64,000 nt of DNA from Methanobacteriales archaeon HGW-Methanobacteriales-1 (GTDB lineage: Archaea; Methanobacteriota; Methanobacteria; Methanobacteriales; Methanobacteriaceae). Positions within the stretch are counted from its first letter, which is position 1. Each line of letters opens with the position of its first letter. Both the position numbers and the translations under genes were made by a program. The stretch spans positions 186,001 to 250,000 of the forward strand of contig PGYO01000002.1 in NCBI GenBank assembly GCA_002839705.1, read 5' to 3'. Under the pieces are notes generated by a model. That model was not told the DNA's origin. It searched no databases and worked only from the letters and a program-made list of their open reading frames with translations. Below are positions 9,033 to 20,620 of the stretch, in pieces.

Positions 9033-10895
9033 TTATACAAATTTAAGTATATTCTCTCTCAAAAGCTTATTCACTAACTTACCATCGGCCTTACCCTTCA
9101 GCTCTTTCATGGCCATACCCATTAATGGACCCATGGCCCCCATGCCTCTTTCTTTTATCATTTTTTCATTTTTAACAACTATATTTTCTATTATTTTAGC
9201 TGCATCGTCTTCAGAGAGCATTATCAGGTTCAAAGATTGGGCAGCTTTTAGGGGTGTAACTTGCTTATCTGCTACGTGTCCTATTATGTCTGAGAGAGCA
9301 TCTTTAGATACTTTATCTTCTTTTAAAAGTTTTAAAACCTCTTTAATTACTTCTAAATCAAGATTGTCAATGTCATGACCATCTCTTTTAAGTTCTTTTA
9401 GTGAATAAGCCAGTAGTGATGCCACCACAATTTTATCCACATCCATTTCACTTAAAATCTCTTCAAAGTCATCGGCCTGATTTCTTCTGACTAGTTGGCC
9501 AGCTAGATCTTCACTAAGGTTATATTCTTTAATTATCCTTTCTTTTTTCTCTTGGGGGAGTTCTGGAAGATTTGATTGGATTTTTTTGACATAATCTCGT
9601 TCTATAGGAAATAGCGGAATGTCAGTTTCCAGATACATTCTGCTGGAGGTAGGCAGTGGCCTTAAGAATTCAGAATTACCATCAGGAAGTGCTTTTCGGG
9701 TCTCTTCTACTACACCATCTAAGGCCATTTTAGCTCTTCTTTGCACTTCTTCTAAAGCAGCAATAGCAATGTCCTTTTCATGAGCCACGATAATTACGGC
9801 ATCATCTGCTCCGGCCTGGGTGAATTCTCTCAATTTACTAACTTCTTCGGCGGTTATTCCATATGCTGGAAGCTCATCGGTATGGAATATGCCAGAAACT
9901 CCTAATTTTTTAGCATAACTGGAGAATTCTGTTCCGAGTCTCCGGCCAGGTTGTAATTCCACTCCCACCAGGCCATTAAATCCTTCCAACTTTATGGCCA
10001 TTACACTGGATGCACTGGCAATAATTTTAGAAGTAGTATCCTGGAATAATTCATTAATATCATATATGACGTCTGGAACATTAGCACTGCGCTTTTTTAG
10101 TTCTTCTCTAATTTCTACCAGTTTTATCTGACGTTTAACTTCTCTTTCCACCATTTCTGGCATTAAATCCAGATCCTGCACACCTTTAATTTCCACGCGA
10201 GCCCCTTCTCTAATGGAAATATTCAAGTCTTGTCTGATGGTTCCCAGGCCTCTTTTTACCCTAGTACTCCTTAAAACCTGACCTAACTGGTAGGCCACTT
10301 CTTTCACCTGGTCGGGGTGATGGATGGATGGGTCGGTGGTGATCTCTACTAAAGGAATTCCTAAACGGTCTAATCTGAATGTTACGCCGTCTTGGGTGTT
10401 TTCTATTCTTCGGGCAGCATCTTCTTCCAGACATAAGTTTTCGATTTTTACTTTTCCATAGGGGGTTTCTAGAAAACCGTCGGTGGCCACCAACCCGGTT
10501 CTTTGAAATCCTCCGGTGTTACTACCATCAATTACCTGTTTTCTCATGGTATGGAATTCATCCACGATTCTCATACTTAAAAGAGATGCGATGATGGAGG
10601 CCAGCTCTAGAGCTTCTTCATTTAGAGGATGTGGTGGTTCTTCATCAGCTTCTACCAGGCAAGTCTCATGGGAATAAGCCTGATACTTAAATCTCAATTT
10701 CCGGCGGGCCTCTTCAAAGGCAGCCCGATCAATTTTTCCCAGTTCACTTTGGGTGGGCCTTAAGTTCCGGAATATTTCATATTCTGCTTCTTTATCAGTT
10801 AAATTGCAACTGCATGGGCAGAATAGTTTGCTTTTACTATCTAGTTGTTGATGTATTTCTAACCCCATTTTAAGTCCGAGTTTGTCCCAGTCCAT
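9033..10895 (-). CDS. gatE: Glu-tRNA(Gln) amidotransferase subunit E
   Basis: GatE works with GatD to convert Glu-tRNA(Gln) to Gln-tRNA(Gln) in archaea; it activates the tRNA-bound glutamate and transfers ammonia. The 620-residue protein starts [18 protein letters not shown] and has the GatB/GatE catalytic N-terminal domain, an AspRS-like insertion (about residues 275-400, around [14 protein letters not shown]) that separates GatE from GatB, and a helical YqeY-like tail (GVVEETRK onward to the C-terminus). Length is normal. The ATG at 10895 is preferred over an in-frame GTG at 10904 because the GGGTGA that contains that GTG is the ribosome binding site. gatD lies 116 bases upstream on the same strand, so the pair is probably one operon. 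Confidence 0.95.
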   Translation of the reverse strand: MDWDKLGLKMGLEIHQQLDSKSKLFCPCSCNLTDKEAEYEIFRNLRPTQSELGKIDRAAFEEARRKLRFKYQAYSHETCLVEADEEPPHPLNEEALELASIIASLLSMRIVDEFHTMRKQVIDGSNTGGFQRTGLVATDGFLETPYGKVKIENLCLEEDAARRIENTQDGVTFRLDRLGIPLVEITTDPSIHHPDQVKEVAYQLGQVLRSTRVKRGLGTIRQDLNISIREGARVEIKGVQDLDLMPEMVEREVKRQIKLVEIREELKKRSANVPDVIYDINELFQDTTSKIIASASSVMAIKLEGFNGLVGVELQPGRRLGTEFSSYAKKLGVSGIFHTDELPAYGITAEEVSKLREFTQAGADDAVIIVAHEKDIAIAALEEVQRRAKMALDGVVEETRKALPDGNSEFLRPLPTSSRMYLETDIPLFPIERDYVKKIQSNLPELPQEKKERIIKEYNLSEDLAGQLVRRNQADDFEEILSEMDVDKIVVASLLAYSLKELKRDGHDIDNLDLEVIKEVLKLLKEDKVSKDALSDIIGHVADKQVTPLKAAQSLNLIMLSEDDAAKIIENIVVKNEKMIKERGMGAMGPLMGMAMKELKGKADGKLVNKLLRENILKFV

Positions 10896-11011
10896 TTTTT
10901 TCACCCAATAATAAAATTTAAATTATAATTATAATTATAATGTTTATATTAACTTTGAATTTTTAATGTATTGAATCAATATCTTGTAATTTGTATTTTT
11001 TGAATCAGTAT

Positions 11012-12322
11012 CTAAATAAGAAAATAATCCAGAGACGATTTTTCTTCCATTTCTCCAGCAATATTAGTATTCATAATTTTCTTAACTTCATTTAAATTGT
11101 CACTTTGACCTAAAGCCCAGACCAATTTAACATAAGCAGTCTCGGGTAACATATCTTCTCCGGAAATAAGTCCGGCATTTATGAGTCTTCGCCCAGTACT
11201 GTAAACATTCATGTTTATTTTTCCATAGAAGCATTGTGAGGTCATTACTACAGGTACATGTTCTTCAGTAGCTCTTTCCAGTGCAGGGATTAAGTAATCT
11301 GGGCAGTGCCCTAATCCAGTCCCTTCTAGCAAAATACCTTTGTATCCTTTATCTAAATGGTAATCAATGATCTCGCCTTGTATCCCTGGGAAACTTTTTA
11401 TAAGAGCTACTTTAGGTTCAATATCATCTTTAATTTTTAATTCTACTTCTCCCCTCTTTTTATAGGATTTTTCAGGGGCAATTTGTAATTTTCCATTTTC
11501 TATTTCGCCCAGGGGTGTTGTATTTATACTGCGGAAGGTATCTCTACGAGTAGTATGCATTTTTCGCACTTTTGTTCCTCGATGCAGATAACAGATAGAG
11601 TCATCATGAGTAGCATGCATGCAAACCATAACTTCAGCTAGATCTGATTTGGCGGCAGCTACCGAATTAAGAAGATTTAAAAAAGCATCGGTGGATGGCC
11701 TATCAGAGCTTCGCTGAGCACCGGTAACCACAATAGGTACGGGGGTCTCCAGGATAAAACTCAAAGCTGCGGATGTGTAATGCATAGTATCTGTACCATG
11801 GGCCACTACTACACCATCCGCACCGTCATTTATCTCATCAGCAATAGAATTCGCAGATTTAACCCAGTATTCTGGCTTCATATTTTCACTCAGAATATTA
11901 AAAATGGCCTTTCCATTAATGTTGGCTTGATCCATCAGTTCCGGGTTGGCACGCAAAAGATCATCTGCACTGAAAGCAGGGTGAACTGCTCCAGTTTTAT
12001 AGTCAATTATGGATGCTACTGTCCCACCAGTAGAAATAATGGAAATGTTAGGATTTTCAGGATTTTCTTTGATGTCCAGTGGAGGTAATTCTATTTTTGG
12101 CTGTTCACCTTTTGAAATTATTTCGACTTTCGCATCGGAAATATTAACTCCCACATTATAACCACTGTCCATTTTTAAAACCAGATGTTGGTCATCAGCA
12201 TCTTTTGCCCGGTCAAGCAACATACCTTTGTAAGCTATTTCTGGTTTAATAACTGTTATGAAATCTCCAACAGAGATTTTTGATGATTCTAATAATTCTT
12301 TAGCTAATCCTTGATAATTCAT
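11012..12322 (-). CDS. gatD: Glu-tRNA(Gln) amidotransferase subunit D
   Basis: GatD is the glutaminase/asparaginase-like subunit that supplies ammonia to GatE for Gln-tRNA(Gln) formation. The 436-residue protein has an N-terminal beta-barrel-like domain (about residues 15-70) and an L-asparaginase I-like domain with ISTGGTVAS near residue 95 (first catalytic Thr) and [13 protein letters not shown] around 175 (second catalytic Thr-Asp). GAGGAAT sits eight bases before the ATG. It lies upstream of gatE in the same direction, as expected for an obligate heterodimer, and the length is that of the family. Confidence 0.95.
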   Translation of the reverse strand: MNYQGLAKELLESSKISVGDFITVIKPEIAYKGMLLDRAKDADDQHLVLKMDSGYNVGVNISDAKVEIISKGEQPKIELPPLDIKENPENPNISIISTGGTVASIIDYKTGAVHPAFSADDLLRANPELMDQANINGKAIFNILSENMKPEYWVKSANSIADEINDGADGVVVAHGTDTMHYTSAALSFILETPVPIVVTGAQRSSDRPSTDAFLNLLNSVAAAKSDLAEVMVCMHATHDDSICYLHRGTKVRKMHTTRRDTFRSINTTPLGEIENGKLQIAPEKSYKKRGEVELKIKDDIEPKVALIKSFPGIQGEIIDYHLDKGYKGILLEGTGLGHCPDYLIPALERATEEHVPVVMTSQCFYGKINMNVYSTGRRLINAGLISGEDMLPETAYVKLVWALGQSDNLNEVKKIMNTNIAGEMEEKSSLDYFLI

Positions 12323-12656
12323 TAAGATTCCTCTTTTATTTCCTTAAAATACCATCTCTAAGATTTTAGTAATCTGATAAATAAATATTGAAATTATCTT
12401 TAAGTGAAATATCTGTAATCTTTTTTATAACCTTTTTTATTGGGATATAAGATATGATAAAAAAATTCTAAATGTTAATATTATATTTAATTTAAATCGT
12501 AATAAATGTGGTTAGTGATTATAATACGTTAAAAATTAGATTTTATATTTATTTTTTCTATATGGTATATTATTAATCAAATAATAAAAATAAAAAAATT
12601 AGAAAATAATTCTGATACAATATAAACAAAGATAATATCCAGTTAATATATCAAAA
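12323..12656. other. AT-rich intergenic region
   Basis: This 334-base spacer lies upstream of gatD and downstream of vorA, both leftward. It holds the gatD promoter and the end of the vor transcript. Several T- and A-runs are present but I found no gene, RNA or clear inverted repeat. Confidence 0.4.
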
Positions 12657-14129
12657 TTATTCTAATTTGATGTTCTCTTCAGCCCATTTGGCCCCGGCTT
12701 CCAGTATTTCCAGGTTTATATCTACCAATTTTGGTTTTCCTGAGAATGTGTGGGCCACAGCCGCTTTAAATGATTCTTTATCTAGTTCCGTGTATCCAAG
12801 ATGCATTAGAACTCCCAGCATAACGGTATTAGCTGCTCTTTTAACTCCCATACTTTTAGCTATTCTCATAGCCGGTACAGGAATTGTTTTAACGCCTTTT
12901 GAGCCTTCATATTCTCCAGATGCCGAGTCATAGATTATGGTTCCTCCAGGGAGTATATCTGGTCCAAATTCGTCCAATGATGGCTTATTAAAGGCTACCA
13001 TTATTTCATTCCTTTTAACTGCAGGCGAACCAATAATTTCACCGGAAATAACCACCACGCAACTGGATGTTCCACCTCTCTGTTCTGGTCCATAAGAAGG
13101 ATACCAGGAAACATGGCGCTGTTCAGTACAGGCGGCCTGGGCTAAGGTAAGCCCCATACTTAAAACGCCTTGTCCTCCAAATCCTGCTATTTTAATGAAC
13201 TTCTCTTTGAATTCAGGATCATCAACAGGGTCCGGGTTACTGTCATCAGCCAGATGGAATATTTCATCCAGTGATTCTTTAGAAAAGTCACTCTCGTCTC
13301 GATGTAGTGGAATGGCTTCTTTGCTTTTGTCCCGGAATTTATTCAGAGGAAACTCTTTTTCCATTTCTTCATTTATGAATTTCTCAGCAGCAACAGCGTC
13401 CTGTCTGAGATTGGTAGGGCAAGGGGATAAGACTTCTACAAAGGCATAGCCTTTACCATCTCTTTGAATTTCCAGTGCTTTTTTAACTGCAGTTTTTGCT
13501 TTTCGTATATGCTTAATATCTGAAACTGAGACTCTTTCAATATACACTGGGGCCTGAAGATTATCCAGAAGCTCACACATGTGTAAAGGATATCCTGCAT
13601 ATAGAGGATCCCTTCCCTGAGGGCAAGTCACGGTTACTTCACCTAAAAGGGTAGTAGGGGCCATTTGACCTCCAGTCATCCCATAAACAGTGTTATTTAC
13701 AAAGAAAACTGCCAGTTTTTCTCCACGATTTGCGGCCTGTATGGTTTCATTTAGACCAATGGAAGCTAAATCTCCGTCTCCTTGATAAAGCATGACTATG
13801 GCATCATCTTCTGCTCTAGAAATACCGGTTCCCACAGCGGGCGCTCTTCCATGGGCCACCTGAACATTTCCACAATCAAAATAATAGTAGGCAAAAACCG
13901 CACAACCTACGGGACTGATCATAACTGCTCGCTCTTGAATGCCTAATTCATCCATAGCCTCTCCAATAAGTTTATGAAGAATTCCATGACCACAGCCGGC
14001 ACAGTAATGGGTTGCGGTGGGTGCACTTCCTCCTTTCCGCTCAAAAACGTCATAAAGAGAATCTGGTTTTTTTAATATTTTTTCATCCCTATTGGAATTT
14101 ATTTTTGAATTAGCAGGGTTCGGGTTCAT
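12657..14129 (-). CDS. vorA: 2-ketoisovalerate ferredoxin oxidoreductase, fused beta/gamma subunit
   Basis: VorA is the thiamine-pyrophosphate-binding subunit of the enzyme that interconverts branched-chain 2-keto acids and acyl-CoA with ferredoxin. The 490-residue protein joins a TPP-binding beta domain ([10 protein letters not shown] near residue 42, [12 protein letters not shown] near 117, conserved [11 protein letters not shown]) to a gamma domain starting near residue 315 ([25 protein letters not shown]). The fusion and about 480-residue size match the Methanothermobacter VorA. The gene abuts vorB: the vorB stop is directly followed by this ATG, with GGAGG inside the vorB end, so translation is coupled. 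Confidence 0.9.
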   Translation of the reverse strand: MNPNPANSKINSNRDEKILKKPDSLYDVFERKGGSAPTATHYCAGCGHGILHKLIGEAMDELGIQERAVMISPVGCAVFAYYYFDCGNVQVAHGRAPAVGTGISRAEDDAIVMLYQGDGDLASIGLNETIQAANRGEKLAVFFVNNTVYGMTGGQMAPTTLLGEVTVTCPQGRDPLYAGYPLHMCELLDNLQAPVYIERVSVSDIKHIRKAKTAVKKALEIQRDGKGYAFVEVLSPCPTNLRQDAVAAEKFINEEMEKEFPLNKFRDKSKEAIPLHRDESDFSKESLDEIFHLADDSNPDPVDDPEFKEKFIKIAGFGGQGVLSMGLTLAQAACTEQRHVSWYPSYGPEQRGGTSSCVVVISGEIIGSPAVKRNEIMVAFNKPSLDEFGPDILPGGTIIYDSASGEYEGSKGVKTIPVPAMRIAKSMGVKRAANTVMLGVLMHLGYTELDKESFKAAVAHTFSGKPKLVDINLEILEAGAKWAEENIKLE

Positions 14130-15185
14130 TTAGATGCCTCCTGCAAGTTCTCTTATTTTAGCCACTAAATCGTCCAGTTCTATGAGATTTCCACCCATTC
14201 GATTAACCAGTTCCACATCATGGCATTTAATGGCCATTTTTATGTCTTCTCGCATCTGACCATTGCTCATTTCCACAGATACAAATTTACATCCGTTTTC
14301 CCGATCCAAATGGGCTAATCTTTCATCAGGGAATGGGAATAATGTAATGGGCCTTAAAAGACCGACCTTTATTCCCTCTGAGCGAGCAATTTCCACAGCA
14401 CTTCTACAAATTCTACTACTTATTCCATAAGATACCAGAACAATTTCTGCATCTTCGGTGTAATATTCTTCGTATTCCACTTCGTTTTCCTTTATTTTCT
14501 GGTATTTTTCCTGCAAATAGAAGTTAAATTCTTCTAATTGATTAAAATCAAGGAATATGGAAGTTGCCAGATTGTTCATCGTTTCTTTATTCCCACATAC
14601 TGCCCGGGAATTATCTATGGTTGGTGTAATTGCCTTTTCTGGATAATGTAATGGTTCTGCCATCTGACCTAGCACACCGTCGGCCATTACTACCACCGGA
14701 TTTAAGTACTTATCTGCCAGTTCAAAGGCTTTTATAGTAAGATCACACATTTCCTGAACACTATTGGGGGCCACTACTATGTTTTGATAGTTACCATGGC
14801 CTCCTCCTTTAACTATTTGATTATAATCTCCCTGTTCGGGCCCAATATTACCTAAACCTGGGCCAGCCCGCATTACATTGACAATAACTGCAGGCAGTTC
14901 TGTTCCAGCTAAGAATGATATTCCTTCTTGTTTAAGACTTATTCCTGGCCCTGAAGAGGCGGTCATTACTCGGTGACCAGCTGCTGCTCCACCATAAACC
15001 ATGTTTATGGCTGCTTCTTCTGATTCAGCCTGTACAAATTTTCTCCCAACCATGGGGAAATATTTGGATGCTTCATGTAATATTTCACTGGCAGGAGTAA
15101 TTGGATATCCAAAATAACAATCGCAACCAGCATACATGGCTCCTATAATCACTGCTGTATTTCCTTTTACCATTTGGGTGGCCAT
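14130..15185 (-). CDS. vorB: 2-ketoisovalerate ferredoxin oxidoreductase, alpha subunit
   Basis: The 351-residue alpha subunit (pyrimidine-binding side of the TPP site) begins with the family pattern [20 protein letters not shown] and contains [28 protein letters not shown] and [12 protein letters not shown]. The C-terminal half carries the transketolase-like domain with [10 protein letters not shown]. Length agrees with VorB of Methanothermobacter. Its ATG directly follows the vorC stop, with AAGGAGG in the last vorC codons. Related PorA/KorA proteins are alternatives for substrate range, but the fused VorA next door favours Vor. Confidence 0.9.
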   Translation of the reverse strand: MATQMVKGNTAVIIGAMYAGCDCYFGYPITPASEILHEASKYFPMVGRKFVQAESEEAAINMVYGGAAAGHRVMTASSGPGISLKQEGISFLAGTELPAVIVNVMRAGPGLGNIGPEQGDYNQIVKGGGHGNYQNIVVAPNSVQEMCDLTIKAFELADKYLNPVVVMADGVLGQMAEPLHYPEKAITPTIDNSRAVCGNKETMNNLATSIFLDFNQLEEFNFYLQEKYQKIKENEVEYEEYYTEDAEIVLVSYGISSRICRSAVEIARSEGIKVGLLRPITLFPFPDERLAHLDRENGCKFVSVEMSNGQMREDIKMAIKCHDVELVNRMGGNLIELDDLVAKIRELAGGI

Positions 15186-15479
15186 TTATTCTGCCTCCTT
15201 ATTAATTGCTTTCTTGGTTTTTTCCGCACTTTTGGATTTACCAGGTTTTTTGGGAATATGTACTTCCACAGCTAATGGCTCAGGACAAGTGTAATAACAG
15301 TTTCCACATGCATTACATCCTTCTCCTTTATAAAATGCGTAATGATATCCTCTTTTATTAATATCATGGCTCATTTCAAGTACTTCTCGTGGACAGGCCA
15401 GTATACATCTTTCACAGGCCTTACACTCATCTATATTTATTACTGGATAAGCTTCTTTTCTTTTTGCAGTCTCAGACAT
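15186..15479 (-). CDS. vorC: 2-ketoisovalerate ferredoxin oxidoreductase, 4Fe-4S subunit
   Basis: The 97-residue protein is a two-cluster ferredoxin-like electron-transfer subunit: [12 protein letters not shown] near residues 18-29 and [12 protein letters not shown] near 55-66. A Lys-rich tail ([20 protein letters not shown]) follows and is longer than needed for the fold. It is the first gene of vorCBA, all translationally coupled, and passes electrons between TPP-bound intermediates and ferredoxin. The acyl-CoA synthetase gene lies 161 bases upstream on the same strand. Confidence 0.9.
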   Translation of the reverse strand: MSETAKRKEAYPVINIDECKACERCILACPREVLEMSHDINKRGYHYAFYKGEGCNACGNCYYTCPEPLAVEVHIPKKPGKSKSAEKTKKAINKEAE

Positions 15480-15640
15480 TTTTAATCCTTCTATTGAAAC
15501 TGATTTATTATAAGTAAATATTTAATAAATCTTTTAATTTTAGTTATTTTTATTTAGATTATTTTTTAAATTCAATATTTTAGATTTTTATTAACTAAAA
15601 AAATATAAAATATTTAATAAATGGAATTAATGAATTTTAA

Positions 15641-17311
15641 TTACTTTTGATCTTCACTTCTAATTTCAACCCTTCTAATTTTGCCGCTTATGGTTTTAGG
15701 TAGTTCTTCTACAAATTCCACAATTCGGGGGTATTTGTAGGGGGCAGTCACACTTTTAACATGATTTTGAATTTCTTTTTTTAGTTCTTCAGATGCTTCA
15801 TAACCTTTGGTAAGTACCACGGTAGCTTTTACTACTTGGCCACGCACCGAATCAGGATATCCGGTTATTGCACATTCCAGGACTGATGGGTGAGATATAA
15901 CTGCACTTTCTACTTCAAAAGGCCCAATTCTATACCCTGAACTTTTTATCATGTCATCTGTTCGACCAATGAACCAGAAATAGTCATCTTCGTCCATCCA
16001 GGCAGTATCTCCAGTATGGTAGTGGTCCCCATACCAGACTTCGCTAGTTTTTTCAGGGTTTAGATAATAACCTCCAAAAAGACCAATTGGTTTTCCCTGG
16101 CTGGTATTCATTACCAGCTCTCCTTCTTCACCAATATCTACTAAATTTCCTTCTTTATCTAAAAGCTCAAGATCATATCCTGGAGATGGTTTTCCCATTG
16201 ATCCCGGGCGCGGTTCCATCCAGGGGAAATTAGCCAGACAAACTACACATTCGGTCTGCCCAAAACCTTCCATAAGTTTTAAACCAGTTAATTCATAGAA
16301 TTTATTGAATACTTCTGGATTTAATGGTTCTCCAGCGGTTACCACATATTTTATAGAAGATAAATCGAATTTTGACAAGTCTTCCTTGATTAAAAATCGG
16401 TAAATTGTTGGAGGGGCACAATAAGTTGTCACTTTATACTTTGCAGCTTTCTCTAACATGTTTCCAGCATCAAATCTTTCATAATCGTACACAAATACTG
16501 CACTCCCAGATATCCATTGGCCGTAAATCTGACCCCACATAGCCTTGGCCCAACCAGTATCAGCTACGGTGTAGTGTAATCCATCTTCACACACGTTCTG
16601 CCAGTATTTGGCTGTTATTATATGTCCTAAAGGATAGGTAAAATCGTGTTGCACCATTTTAGGAAGGCCGGTTGTTCCTGATGAGAAGTAAACTAATCCA
16701 ATGTCTTCATTCCTGGTATTTTCTTCTCCTTGAGGTCTTTCAAATTCTTCTGAGGAGTTTTCTATTTCTTTCTTGAAATTGAGCCAGCCTTCTCTATCTT
16801 CGTCCCCTACAATGGCCTTAACTAGTTTGATACTGGTTAAATTTTCTTCTGCTTCATCAAAGCTTTGAGGCACTCCATTTTCACCTATACAGACCACCAT
16901 TTTTATATTGGCCTTTTCAATTCTATATACAATGTCTTTGGCCTTTAGCATGTGGGTGGCAGGTATAGTAATGGCTCCAATCTTGTGAAGTGCCAGTATG
17001 GAAAACCAGAATTCGTAACGGCTTTTTAAAGTTAACATTACGGTGTCGCCTTTCTTTATTCCACACTTTTTAAAGAAATTAGCTGCTTTATCACTGTATT
17101 TTTTTAAATCAGCGAAGGTGAATATTTTCTCTTGACCATTATCATCACACCATACTAGTGCGGTTTTTTCTGGATGTTCTTTAGCATATCGATCCACCAC
17201 ATCATAAGCAAAGTTGAAGTTTTCTGGTGTTAAAATTTTGAAATTATCTCTAAAATCTTGATAAGAGTCGAAATCAATTTGATTTACAAAGTTTTTTAGT
17301 AATGAAGACAT
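15641..17311 (-). CDS. AMP-forming acyl-CoA synthetase
   Basis: The 556-residue enzyme belongs to the acetyl/medium-chain acyl-CoA synthetase family: acid plus ATP plus CoA gives acyl-CoA. Visible motifs are the phosphate loop [16 protein letters not shown] near residue 210, [16 protein letters not shown], the aromatic GFGQTEC motif near 350, [20 protein letters not shown] near 430, and the C-terminal catalytic lysine in [13 protein letters not shown]. Position directly upstream of vorCBA suggests it activates branched-chain or aryl acids (such as isobutyrate) that Vor can reductively carboxylate for amino-acid synthesis; that is inference. AGAGGT precedes the ATG. An XRE-cupin regulator lies immediately upstream. 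Confidence 0.85.
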   Translation of the reverse strand: MSSLLKNFVNQIDFDSYQDFRDNFKILTPENFNFAYDVVDRYAKEHPEKTALVWCDDNGQEKIFTFADLKKYSDKAANFFKKCGIKKGDTVMLTLKSRYEFWFSILALHKIGAITIPATHMLKAKDIVYRIEKANIKMVVCIGENGVPQSFDEAEENLTSIKLVKAIVGDEDREGWLNFKKEIENSSEEFERPQGEENTRNEDIGLVYFSSGTTGLPKMVQHDFTYPLGHIITAKYWQNVCEDGLHYTVADTGWAKAMWGQIYGQWISGSAVFVYDYERFDAGNMLEKAAKYKVTTYCAPPTIYRFLIKEDLSKFDLSSIKYVVTAGEPLNPEVFNKFYELTGLKLMEGFGQTECVVCLANFPWMEPRPGSMGKPSPGYDLELLDKEGNLVDIGEEGELVMNTSQGKPIGLFGGYYLNPEKTSEVWYGDHYHTGDTAWMDEDDYFWFIGRTDDMIKSSGYRIGPFEVESAVISHPSVLECAITGYPDSVRGQVVKATVVLTKGYEASEELKKEIQNHVKSVTAPYKYPRIVEFVEELPKTISGKIRRVEIRSEDQK

Positions 17312-17434
17312 ATTCCTACCTCTTGGAAATAATAGTTACCTATTTGAATAAATTTGAATATTTGTTTTATCTTTTAAATTTAGACCATTTATGGGTCATA
17401 AACTGAAATTAAATAATATAATTATAATCTAAAA

Positions 17435-17983
17435 TTACATTACTATGGCCATAAACTTGGCATTTTTTCCATTCAAAGCTTCCATAGCATGTTCGTAGGT
17501 GGAATCAAAGAATATGGAATCTCCTTCATTGAGAATTATTTCATGATGGTGAATGTAAAGTTTCATGCTTCCTTCCAGAACATAATTGAATTCTTGCCCG
17601 GGATGAGTATTTTTGGATGGTTCTTTACCACTGGGTTCTACTGTAACTATGAATGGCTCTGCTTTTTTATGAATGAATTTTTCAGCCAGATTTTCGTACT
17701 TGTACTGTTTTTGTCTTTCAACTGCAGCACCTTTCCCTTTACGAGTAACTGTGAAAATATGCATCCTGGTTTCTTCTCCAGTAAGTAAAAGCCCTAAATC
17801 TACTTTTAATTTGTTTGCAATTTCATATAGGGCGCTGGCCGGGATTTCTTCATCTCCGGATTCATATTTTTGATAAGTTTCTGCAGGTATTTCTAGATCT
17901 TGAGCCATCTCATCAATAGTGATATCTGATAATTCTCTAAGCTCCATTACTCGGGAACCAATCTCTTTGCTTTTTTCTTGCAT
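17435..17983 (-). CDS. XRE-family regulator with cupin sensor domain
   Basis: The 182-residue protein has an N-terminal helix-turn-helix of the XRE type ([20 protein letters not shown] then [14 protein letters not shown]) and a C-terminal cupin domain ([35 protein letters not shown]). Such proteins sense small ligands through the cupin barrel. It lies 123 bases upstream of the acyl-CoA synthetase on the same strand, so it probably regulates that gene and perhaps vorCBA. The ATG at 17983 is preferred, with GAGGTG five bases upstream; an in-frame GTG at 17989 overlaps that site. Confidence 0.85.
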   Translation of the reverse strand: MQEKSKEIGSRVMELRELSDITIDEMAQDLEIPAETYQKYESGDEEIPASALYEIANKLKVDLGLLLTGEETRMHIFTVTRKGKGAAVERQKQYKYENLAEKFIHKKAEPFIVTVEPSGKEPSKNTHPGQEFNYVLEGSMKLYIHHHEIILNEGDSIFFDSTYEHAMEALNGKNAKFMAIVM

Positions 17984-18367
17984 ATCCACACCTCAATATA
18001 ATAGGAAATTGTTTATTAAGATTTAAAAATCTTATTCAACATATTATTATAATTTATTATAGTCGTAAAATTTTTATTTATAATGTAAAAAAATATTTTA
18101 TACTGATTTAATGAATGTTTTAAAATTTCAATTATAATATGTAATGATTATTAATGATAAATTTTTTTACACTTATAAATATTTGTATTTAATTATCTTT
18201 TTGAATGCTTCAATTTTCAACTGCTTTTGGCTTTTTAAGAAATTGAAAAAATTTTAGTTATAGATGATATATAATTATTATAATTAAATAAAGTCGTCGA
18301 TTTCAGGATATAAATAAAAAATCGAACAATATTTTGAATTTAACCATGAGGTTTGGGGTGTAAGTAA
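17984..18367. other. Divergent promoter region
   Basis: About 380 bases of very AT-rich DNA between the leftward regulator and the rightward gene at 18368. I see no gene; both promoters must lie here. Short AT-rich palindromes are present but none stands out from the composition. Confidence 0.35.
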
Positions 18368-18850
18368 ATGGAAATTAAAAAAGTTAAAATTGAGGTTCCT
18401 GAAGGATACAATATTATTCTGGGCCAGAGCCATTTTATAAAAACTGTGGAAGATCTTTATGAGGCTATGGTAAATACCGTTCCTAATGCTCGCTTTGGTA
18501 TAGCTTTTAGTGAAGCTTCAGGGGATTGTTTAATCCGATATGGTGGGAATGATCACGAGATAGAAATCATGGCCCGAGAAAAACTATTTGAGATTAGCGC
18601 GGGCCATTCTTTTTTGATTATTATGCGAGATGCTTTTCCCCTCAATGTTTTGGGAAGAATAAAAGATGTTCCAGAGGTGGTTAATATATTCTGTGCCACT
18701 GCAAATCCGGTTGAAGTTTTAATTGCTGAAAGTGATCAAGGTAATGGAATCATAGGAGTAATTGATGGATTTAGGCCAAAAGGTATTGAAAATGAAGAAG
18801 ATGTTTCCATCAGAAAGAAATTTCTCCGAGATATTGGTTATAAGCTTTAA
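18368..18850 (+). CDS. Adenosine-specific kinase family protein (DUF355)
   Basis: The 160-residue protein matches the DUF355 family, whose Pyrobaculum member was characterised structurally as an adenosine-specific kinase. Typical segments are [21 protein letters not shown] near the N-terminus, the glycine-containing stretch [20 protein letters not shown], and [16 protein letters not shown] followed by GIIGVIDG. Length is normal. A GGGGTG site precedes the ATG. The gene appears to stand alone; the next gene lies 145 bases further on. The activity is family knowledge and has not been shown for methanogens. Confidence 0.8.
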   Translation: MEIKKVKIEVPEGYNIILGQSHFIKTVEDLYEAMVNTVPNARFGIAFSEASGDCLIRYGGNDHEIEIMAREKLFEISAGHSFLIIMRDAFPLNVLGRIKDVPEVVNIFCATANPVEVLIAESDQGNGIIGVIDGFRPKGIENEEDVSIRKKFLRDIGYKL

Positions 18851-18995
18851 TTTAGTCTATTAATCCCATTAATAAGTGTATTTATGCATTTAATATTATA
18901 AATTTTAAATAAATTATTTTATATATTTTTAAAAACATAGTTAATAATTACACATAGGGATTGATTATTGAATCACTGATTCAGGGGGAATTTAA

Positions 18996-19322
18996 TTGGG
19001 TGAATTAGAAGGAAATGTAGTTTTTGCTAAAAGTACGAGTGTGAATAAAGTCGGTGAAAATTTGGAAGTTCCACAGGAAATGGTTGCCTTAAAAATCAGA
19101 CAGAACGGAACAATTACGGTAGAATTCAGGGGCCTTCAAGAAGAAATTTCCAGAGTTATGGGGTTTTTTGAAACCATGGTGGATATGGAGCCGCTTTCTA
19201 TGAATATTTCATCTACTGGTTTAACCGAAGGCTATTTCAAAGGAACAAATGCTTTTGTAGAAGAAGTAGGGCCAGATGGAAAGTCTATTTGGGGATATGG
19301 AGTAGTTTTCCAAGAACTTTAA
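18996..19322 (+). CDS. Conserved-looking small cytoplasmic protein, unknown
   Basis: The 108-residue product has no signal peptide or membrane helix and looks like a compact alpha/beta or beta-rich fold (VALKIRQNGTITVEFRG; GFFETMVDMEPLSMNI). Start is TTG at 18996, chosen because CAGGGGGAA lies directly upstream at about 18982-18990; no ATG fits. I do not recognise the family. It lies between the DUF355 gene and the convergent afpA gene. Confidence 0.55.
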   Translation: MGELEGNVVFAKSTSVNKVGENLEVPQEMVALKIRQNGTITVEFRGLQEEISRVMGFFETMVDMEPLSMNISSTGLTEGYFKGTNAFVEEVGPDGKSIWGYGVVFQEL

Positions 19323-19498
19323 TAAAATCAGTATTTTTTAAACTAAACATTTCATTATTTTTATTTAAATTAATTTCATATTACTAAATATTTACACTAT
19401 TTTTATTTAATTAATTCATAATAATCAAATTTTGAAAAAAGAATATTAAATTATTTTATATTAAAATAGCTAGTATGAATTAGCTTTAAATGAATTAC

Positions 19499-20071
19499 TT
19501 ATTTATCAGATTCAACTAATTTTTCAAATATGTCATAGATATATTCTGGATGTTCAAATACATGGGTATTGTTCATATTGGCCAATTTTTCCACATGTTC
19601 CACATCTTCTTTAGTTATAGTAAGTTTTAAATCTTTCCCATTTGGAAGCTTAGTTATTACGGTCCCTTCTTTAAAATCTGAAGGCATGATATAAAGTGGA
19701 ACACCAGCTTTCTGCCCCATAATTGCGGCATTAGTCAACAGAGTGTCTGCTATTCTAAGGGATATTTTGGCCACAGTATTGGATGTTGCGGGAGAAATTA
19801 GCATGAAGTCAAATTTACCTAATTGTATTTGTCCGGCCAGGAATGGGGAATTTGCATTTATTTCTACCCATACATTATCAAAGCTGGTTTCTAAATCACG
19901 GTATATTCCATAATATTTAACTACTTGATCCCCGGATTTAGAAATAAATACTCTAATTTCTACTTCGTCCTGATATCTTTTTTTAATGTCTCTCATTATA
20001 GCATAAGTCTCTGGAAGTTTCTCTCCAGCTCCTGTAATTCCCCAAGCAATTCTTTTTTTAGCACCAGTCAT
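19499..20071 (-). CDS. afpA: Archaeoflavoprotein AfpA
   Basis: The 190-residue protein is a flavoprotein-fold (FMN-binding) member of the AfpA family, related to dihydromethanopterin reductase-like and phosphopantothenoylcysteine decarboxylase-like flavoproteins. Visible features are RIAWGITGAGEKLPETY at the N-terminus (phosphate-binding loop), FDFMLISPATSNTVAKIS (conserved PATSNT-type FMN motif) and LLTNAAIMGQKAGVPLYIMPSD. The Archaeoglobus homologue accepts electrons from ferredoxin and is linked to iron-sulfur flavoproteins. Length matches. The gene appears monocistronic, convergent with the gene at 18996. Confidence 0.8.
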   Translation of the reverse strand: MTGAKKRIAWGITGAGEKLPETYAIMRDIKKRYQDEVEIRVFISKSGDQVVKYYGIYRDLETSFDNVWVEINANSPFLAGQIQLGKFDFMLISPATSNTVAKISLRIADTLLTNAAIMGQKAGVPLYIMPSDFKEGTVITKLPNGKDLKLTITKEDVEHVEKLANMNNTHVFEHPEYIYDIFEKLVESDK

Positions 20072-20229
20072 GTAGAATAGTTATATTCATTATTATTAAT
20101 TTATTTTTCTAATTTGAATCAATTTCAGATTTAAATACTATATTTTCACGATAAACAATTCAAACCTAATTATGCTCATATCTAAAAATTCTTATGATAA
20201 AAAAAATATAATTAATCATTGGTGATAGT

Positions 20230-20478
20230 ATGATTCTAGTTCAATGGGTAAGAATATTCCTGGATGAGGCCATGTCTGATGGTTACAACATGTCTAATCG
20301 TCTTAATTATCAGGAAGGGGGAACTGTTAGTGAGATGGGAGTTATAACTCAAATTATGATTGAAGATAGTAAAATAACGGTTTGCTGCAAGTTTCCACCA
20401 GGTGATCCAAACAGTGAGTATATTGTAATTCCCCTAAATTCTAATGTTGTTAAGTTTCATTATGGTGGTTTAAAATAA
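20230..20478 (+). CDS. Small hypothetical protein
   Basis: The 82-residue protein has no signal peptide or membrane segment. The C-terminal half looks like a small beta-barrel (GVITQIMIEDSKITVCCKFPP, YIVIPLNSNVVKF). GGTGAT lies just before the ATG, with a further in-frame ATG inside (codon 15). I do not recognise it. It is divergent from afpA and convergent with the ABC transporter genes. Confidence 0.5.
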   Translation: MILVQWVRIFLDEAMSDGYNMSNRLNYQEGGTVSEMGVITQIMIEDSKITVCCKFPPGDPNSEYIVIPLNSNVVKFHYGGLK

Positions 20479-20620
20479 GTTGAGGATGGAATACATTTTT
20501 AATATTTAATTTTAATTTTTAGATAATATTTATTTATATTTATTTATAAAATCTGTTTGACGTTTTTTAAATAAATTTAAAATAACATTTTAAGCAAAAA
20601 TAATTAAAAAAATAAAAAAA

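Noticed and set aside
8980-9378. 132-residue open frame on the plus strand
   Set aside because: It lies almost wholly antisense to gatE, and its composition is that of a shadow frame.
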